From JABCPE02 sp963517805 (lineage in GTDB: Bacteria; Bacteroidota; Bacteroidia; Flavobacteriales; Weeksellaceae), in contig CAUQHD010000017.1 of assembly GCA_963517805.1 (NCBI GenBank), positions 1 through 16,091 on the forward strand: a stretch of 16,091 nt of DNA. The letters are read 5' to 3'. The position numbers and the translations under genes were made by a program. Each line of letters opens with the position of its first letter. Position 1 is the first letter of the stretch. The notes beneath the pieces are model-generated. The model had not been told where the DNA came from, did not search any database, and was given only the letters and a program-made list of their open reading frames with translations. Below are positions 14,291 to 16,091 of the stretch, in pieces.

Positions 14291-14626
14291 ATGAAAAAAT
14301 TAAATCTGATTTTAGTTGTAATCATATTACAGAGTTGTTTTCCAAGTTTTAAACCTAAAGAAGAAGTTAAGAAAGAACTGAAGCACGAGAAAGCCTCTAT
14401 AAAATGGATAAAAGTAGTAGGTATTTTAGACCAAAACTATCCTGATTATATCATTATGGAAAGAGCTAATTTAATTGATACTATATGTGAAGCTCATAAT
14501 ATAAGTGGGTTAAACCTCAAAAAAGATATTGTAATTATAACTTTTGATGGGTATCCTAAAAGATATGCAGCTCCTATTAATGTTAAAGAAGAAGCATTAG
14601 GATTGAAGATTAAAATACAATTTTAA
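14291..14626 (+). CDS. Small lipoprotein of unknown function
   Basis: The 111-residue protein begins MKKLNLILVVIILQSC, a short type II signal peptide with a lipobox ending at Cys16. A Lys/Glu-rich linker (KPKEEVKKELKHEKAS) leads to a small globular part containing WIKVVGILDQNYPDY and DIVIITFDGYPKRYAAPINVKEE. I do not recognise the family. The DNA is more AT-rich than the three upstream genes. It sits 21 bases behind yraN and is probably the last gene of that cluster, although nothing in its sequence links it to them. No hairpin terminator is obvious in the 54 bases after it. Confidence 0.75.
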   Translation: MKKLNLILVVIILQSCFPSFKPKEEVKKELKHEKASIKWIKVVGILDQNYPDYIIMERANLIDTICEAHNISGLNLKKDIVIITFDGYPKRYAAPINVKEEALGLKIKIQF

Positions 14627-14655
14627 TAAATAATAACTATATATAAAAAAAACAT

Positions 14656-14663
14656 TATATTTG
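14656..14663 (+). promoter_or_regulatory. Promoter -7 element for the Crp/Fnr regulator
   Basis: TATATTTG matches TAnnTTTG exactly and ends 17 bases before the ATG at 14681. The predicted transcription start near 14670 falls inside the palindrome at 14665-14676. Confidence 0.5.
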
Positions 14664-14664
14664 C

Positions 14665-14676
14665 TGACAAATGTCA
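14665..14676. promoter_or_regulatory. Palindrome TGAC-N4-GTCA, candidate autoregulatory operator
   Basis: TGACAAATGTCA is an inverted repeat with half-sites TGAC and GTCA spaced four bases apart, the spacing used by Fnr-type sites (TTGAT-N4-ATCAA). It overlaps the expected transcription start of a Crp/Fnr-family gene, a position where binding would block the promoter. Autorepression is inferred from the location only. Confidence 0.45.
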
Positions 14677-14680
14677 TATT

Positions 14681-15397
14681 ATGCAGATAGAACATCATCT
14701 TGAAATTGAACACAATTTTCAAAATATTTTCTGTGAAAAATCATTCAAAGAATGCCTTTCTGAGGAGGATTTTCAGAAATATTTGGATGGTAAGAAGACG
14801 ATTACCATTAGTAAAGGCAAGTTAGTTTTTAAAGAAGGAGAAATCCCAAAAGGGGTTTTTTATATAGAAAAAGGAGCAGTAAAACTCTATAAAATGGGGT
14901 TTAATAGGAAAGAACAAATCCTGCGTTTTGCAAAAGAAGGAGACCTCATAGGCTACCGCTCTCTCCTTTCCGAAGAACAGTTTGGTGCTTCTGCAGAGGC
15001 TATGACAGCAGTGCAAGCAGTCTTTATTCCTGCTGAAATCTTTCATAAACTGCTGATGTGCAATCCCAAACTCTCCTATGCCATGCTTCAGAAAATTTCT
15101 TATGAATTAGGAGAATATTCTAACACGATTACTCTTCTTGCACAAAAAACAGTAAGGGAAAGACTGGCAGAAATCCTTCTATTATTGGAACTTAAAATAG
15201 GAACAGACCCAGAAGGTTTCATTAAAATAGCTTTAACGAGAGAAGAAATCGCAAACCTGATAGGAACAGCCACAGAAAGTGCCATCAGACTTATTTCCGA
15301 GTTTAAACAAGACCAGCTTATAGAGGTAGAAGGAAGAAATATAAAAATTCTTAACCACGAAAGACTAAAAAAATTGGGTCATGTAGATTATAACTAA
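14681..15397 (+). CDS. Crp/Fnr-family transcriptional regulator
   Basis: The 238-residue protein has a cyclic-nucleotide-binding-type beta-roll at about residues 38-128 (ISKGKLVFKEGEIPKGVFYIEKG, FAKEGDLIGYRSLL), a long dimerisation helix at about 130-165 and a winged helix-turn-helix at about 170-230. The recognition region LTREEIANLIGTATESAIRLISEF (185-208) retains Glu199 and Arg203 at positions corresponding to Glu209 and Arg213 of E. coli Fnr, but has Ile202 where Fnr has Ser212. The DNA specificity should therefore differ. Three cysteines (18, 25, 127) occur where Fnr has a four-Cys cluster, but the spacing does not match and a [4Fe-4S] cluster is doubtful. The gene is monocistronic, with a promoter, an operator-like palindrome and a terminator. 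Confidence 0.93.
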   Translation: MQIEHHLEIEHNFQNIFCEKSFKECLSEEDFQKYLDGKKTITISKGKLVFKEGEIPKGVFYIEKGAVKLYKMGFNRKEQILRFAKEGDLIGYRSLLSEEQFGASAEAMTAVQAVFIPAEIFHKLLMCNPKLSYAMLQKISYELGEYSNTITLLAQKTVRERLAEILLLLELKIGTDPEGFIKIALTREEIANLIGTATESAIRLISEFKQDQLIEVEGRNIKILNHERLKKLGHVDYN

Positions 15398-15425
15398 ATA
15401 AGTTTTTCTTATTTAGTTTTTGTTT
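15392..15425 (+). terminator. Rho-independent terminator of the Crp/Fnr gene
   Basis: AACTAAATAAG and CTTATTTAGTT form a perfect 11-bp stem with a TTTTT loop, followed by TTTGTTTT. The stem includes the stop codon of the regulator gene. It separates that gene from panB. Confidence 0.82.
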
Positions 15426-15444
15426 TATCATAAAATTTAGAATC

Positions 15445-16091
15445 ATGTCTGTTCATTCCGAAATAAAGAAAATAACAACTGAAACTCTCCTCAAAATGAA
15501 GGCAGAAGGAGAGAAAATTACCATGCTTACTGCTTATGACTTTACCACAGCCAAAATGCTGGATGCTGCAGGGATAGATACTATTTTGGTGGGAGATTCG
15601 GCAGCGAATGTAATGGCTGGGCATGAAACTACACTGCCTATCACTCTTGACCAGATGATTTATCATGCGCAGTGCGTTACTAGAGGAGTTCAGAGGGCTT
15701 TTGTGGTGGTAGATATGCCGTTTGGAACTTATCAGAGTGATTCGCAGAAGGCTTTAGATTCGGCGGTGCGGATTATGAAAGAAACCAATGCCAATGCTAT
15801 TAAATTAGAAGGCGGAAGGGAAGTTGAAGATTCCATCAAAAAAATTGTGGCAGCGGGAATTCCTGTTATGGGGCATTTGGGGCTTACTCCTCAGAGTATC
15901 AATCAGTTCGGAAGTTATAAACTTCGCGCAAAGGAAAACGCCGAAGCACAGAGGCTTAGAGAAGATGCTCAACTTTTGCAGGAACTTGGTTGTTTCTCTT
16001 TGGTTTTAGAAAAAATACCAAGCCAGCTTGCCAAAGAAGTTACTGAGGCTCTTTCCATTCCCACGATAGGTATTGGAGCGGGTGTCCATTG
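15445..16091 (+). CDS. panB: 3-methyl-2-oxobutanoate hydroxymethyltransferase, 5' part (3' end outside the window)
   Basis: From the ATG at 15445 the frame is open to the window edge, giving 215 residues of an enzyme usually about 265-270 long. PanB makes ketopantoate from 2-oxoisovalerate and methylene-tetrahydrofolate, the first committed step of pantothenate and CoA synthesis. Family blocks are ITMLTAYDFTTAKMLDAAG near residue 25, ILVGDSAANVMAGH at 47-60, VVVDMPFG at 87-94, IKLEGG at 119-124 and GHLGLTPQS at 143-151. Asp51, Asp90 and Glu122 correspond to the magnesium ligands, and Glu189 in LVLEKIP to the catalytic Glu of E. coli PanB. It follows the Crp/Fnr gene after a terminator. I saw no clear TAnnTTTG promoter. 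Confidence 0.96.
   Translation, partial: MSVHSEIKKITTETLLKMKAEGEKITMLTAYDFTTAKMLDAAGIDTILVGDSAANVMAGHETTLPITLDQMIYHAQCVTRGVQRAFVVVDMPFGTYQSDSQKALDSAVRIMKETNANAIKLEGGREVEDSIKKIVAAGIPVMGHLGLTPQSINQFGSYKLRAKENAEAQRLREDAQLLQELGCFSLVLEKIPSQLAKEVTEALSIPTIGIGAGVH

Overview
The window looks like chromosomal DNA from a member of the Flavobacteriia, most likely the Weeksellaceae (Chryseobacterium, Riemerella, Elizabethkingia or a relative). The evidence is AT-rich DNA, A-rich translation starts without clear Shine-Dalgarno sequences, TAnnTTTG promoter -7 elements, several lipoproteins, a DUF6261-type protein, and protein sequences that read like that group. Genus assignment is inference; there is no rRNA in the window.

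Layout. 1-3937 (+): 3' end of ybeY, mnmG (gidA), a SAM-dependent methyltransferase and an MgtC/SapB-type membrane protein. 3996-5186 (-): pgk. 5187-5734: a 548-base non-coding gap crowded with DnaA-box-like sequences. 5735-6448 (-): a lipoprotein. 6515-7198 (+): tsaB. 7199-8247: about 1 kb without a convincing gene, made of dispersed flavobacterial-type repeats followed by an 85/86-bp tandem repeat. 8248-9012 (+): DUF6261-like protein. 9077-11230 (+): rnr. 11271-12158 (-): a second lipoprotein. 12255-14626 (+): a tight cluster of a LysE-family exporter, an LD-carboxypeptidase, a YraN-family protein and a small lipoprotein. 14681-15397 (+): a Crp/Fnr-type regulator with a palindrome at its expected transcription start. 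15445 to the end (+): 5' part of panB.

Most of the genes are housekeeping: tRNA modification (mnmG, tsaB), RNA processing and decay (ybeY, rnr), glycolysis (pgk), cell-wall recycling (LD-carboxypeptidase) and pantothenate synthesis (panB).

The most interesting signal is a possible chromosome origin neighbourhood. The gap at 5341-5674 holds two exact TTATNCACA DnaA boxes and at least six one-mismatch boxes within about 320 bases. Two 16-mers, each one base away from the parS consensus TGTTTCACGTGAAACA, lie on either side of mnmG, a gene that sits next to oriC in many bacteria. Together they suggest oriC plus a ParB-loading zone. The second unusual structure is the tandem repeat before the DUF6261 gene: each unit carries a hairpin followed by a T-run, and a 9-base core motif recurs about every 43 bases.
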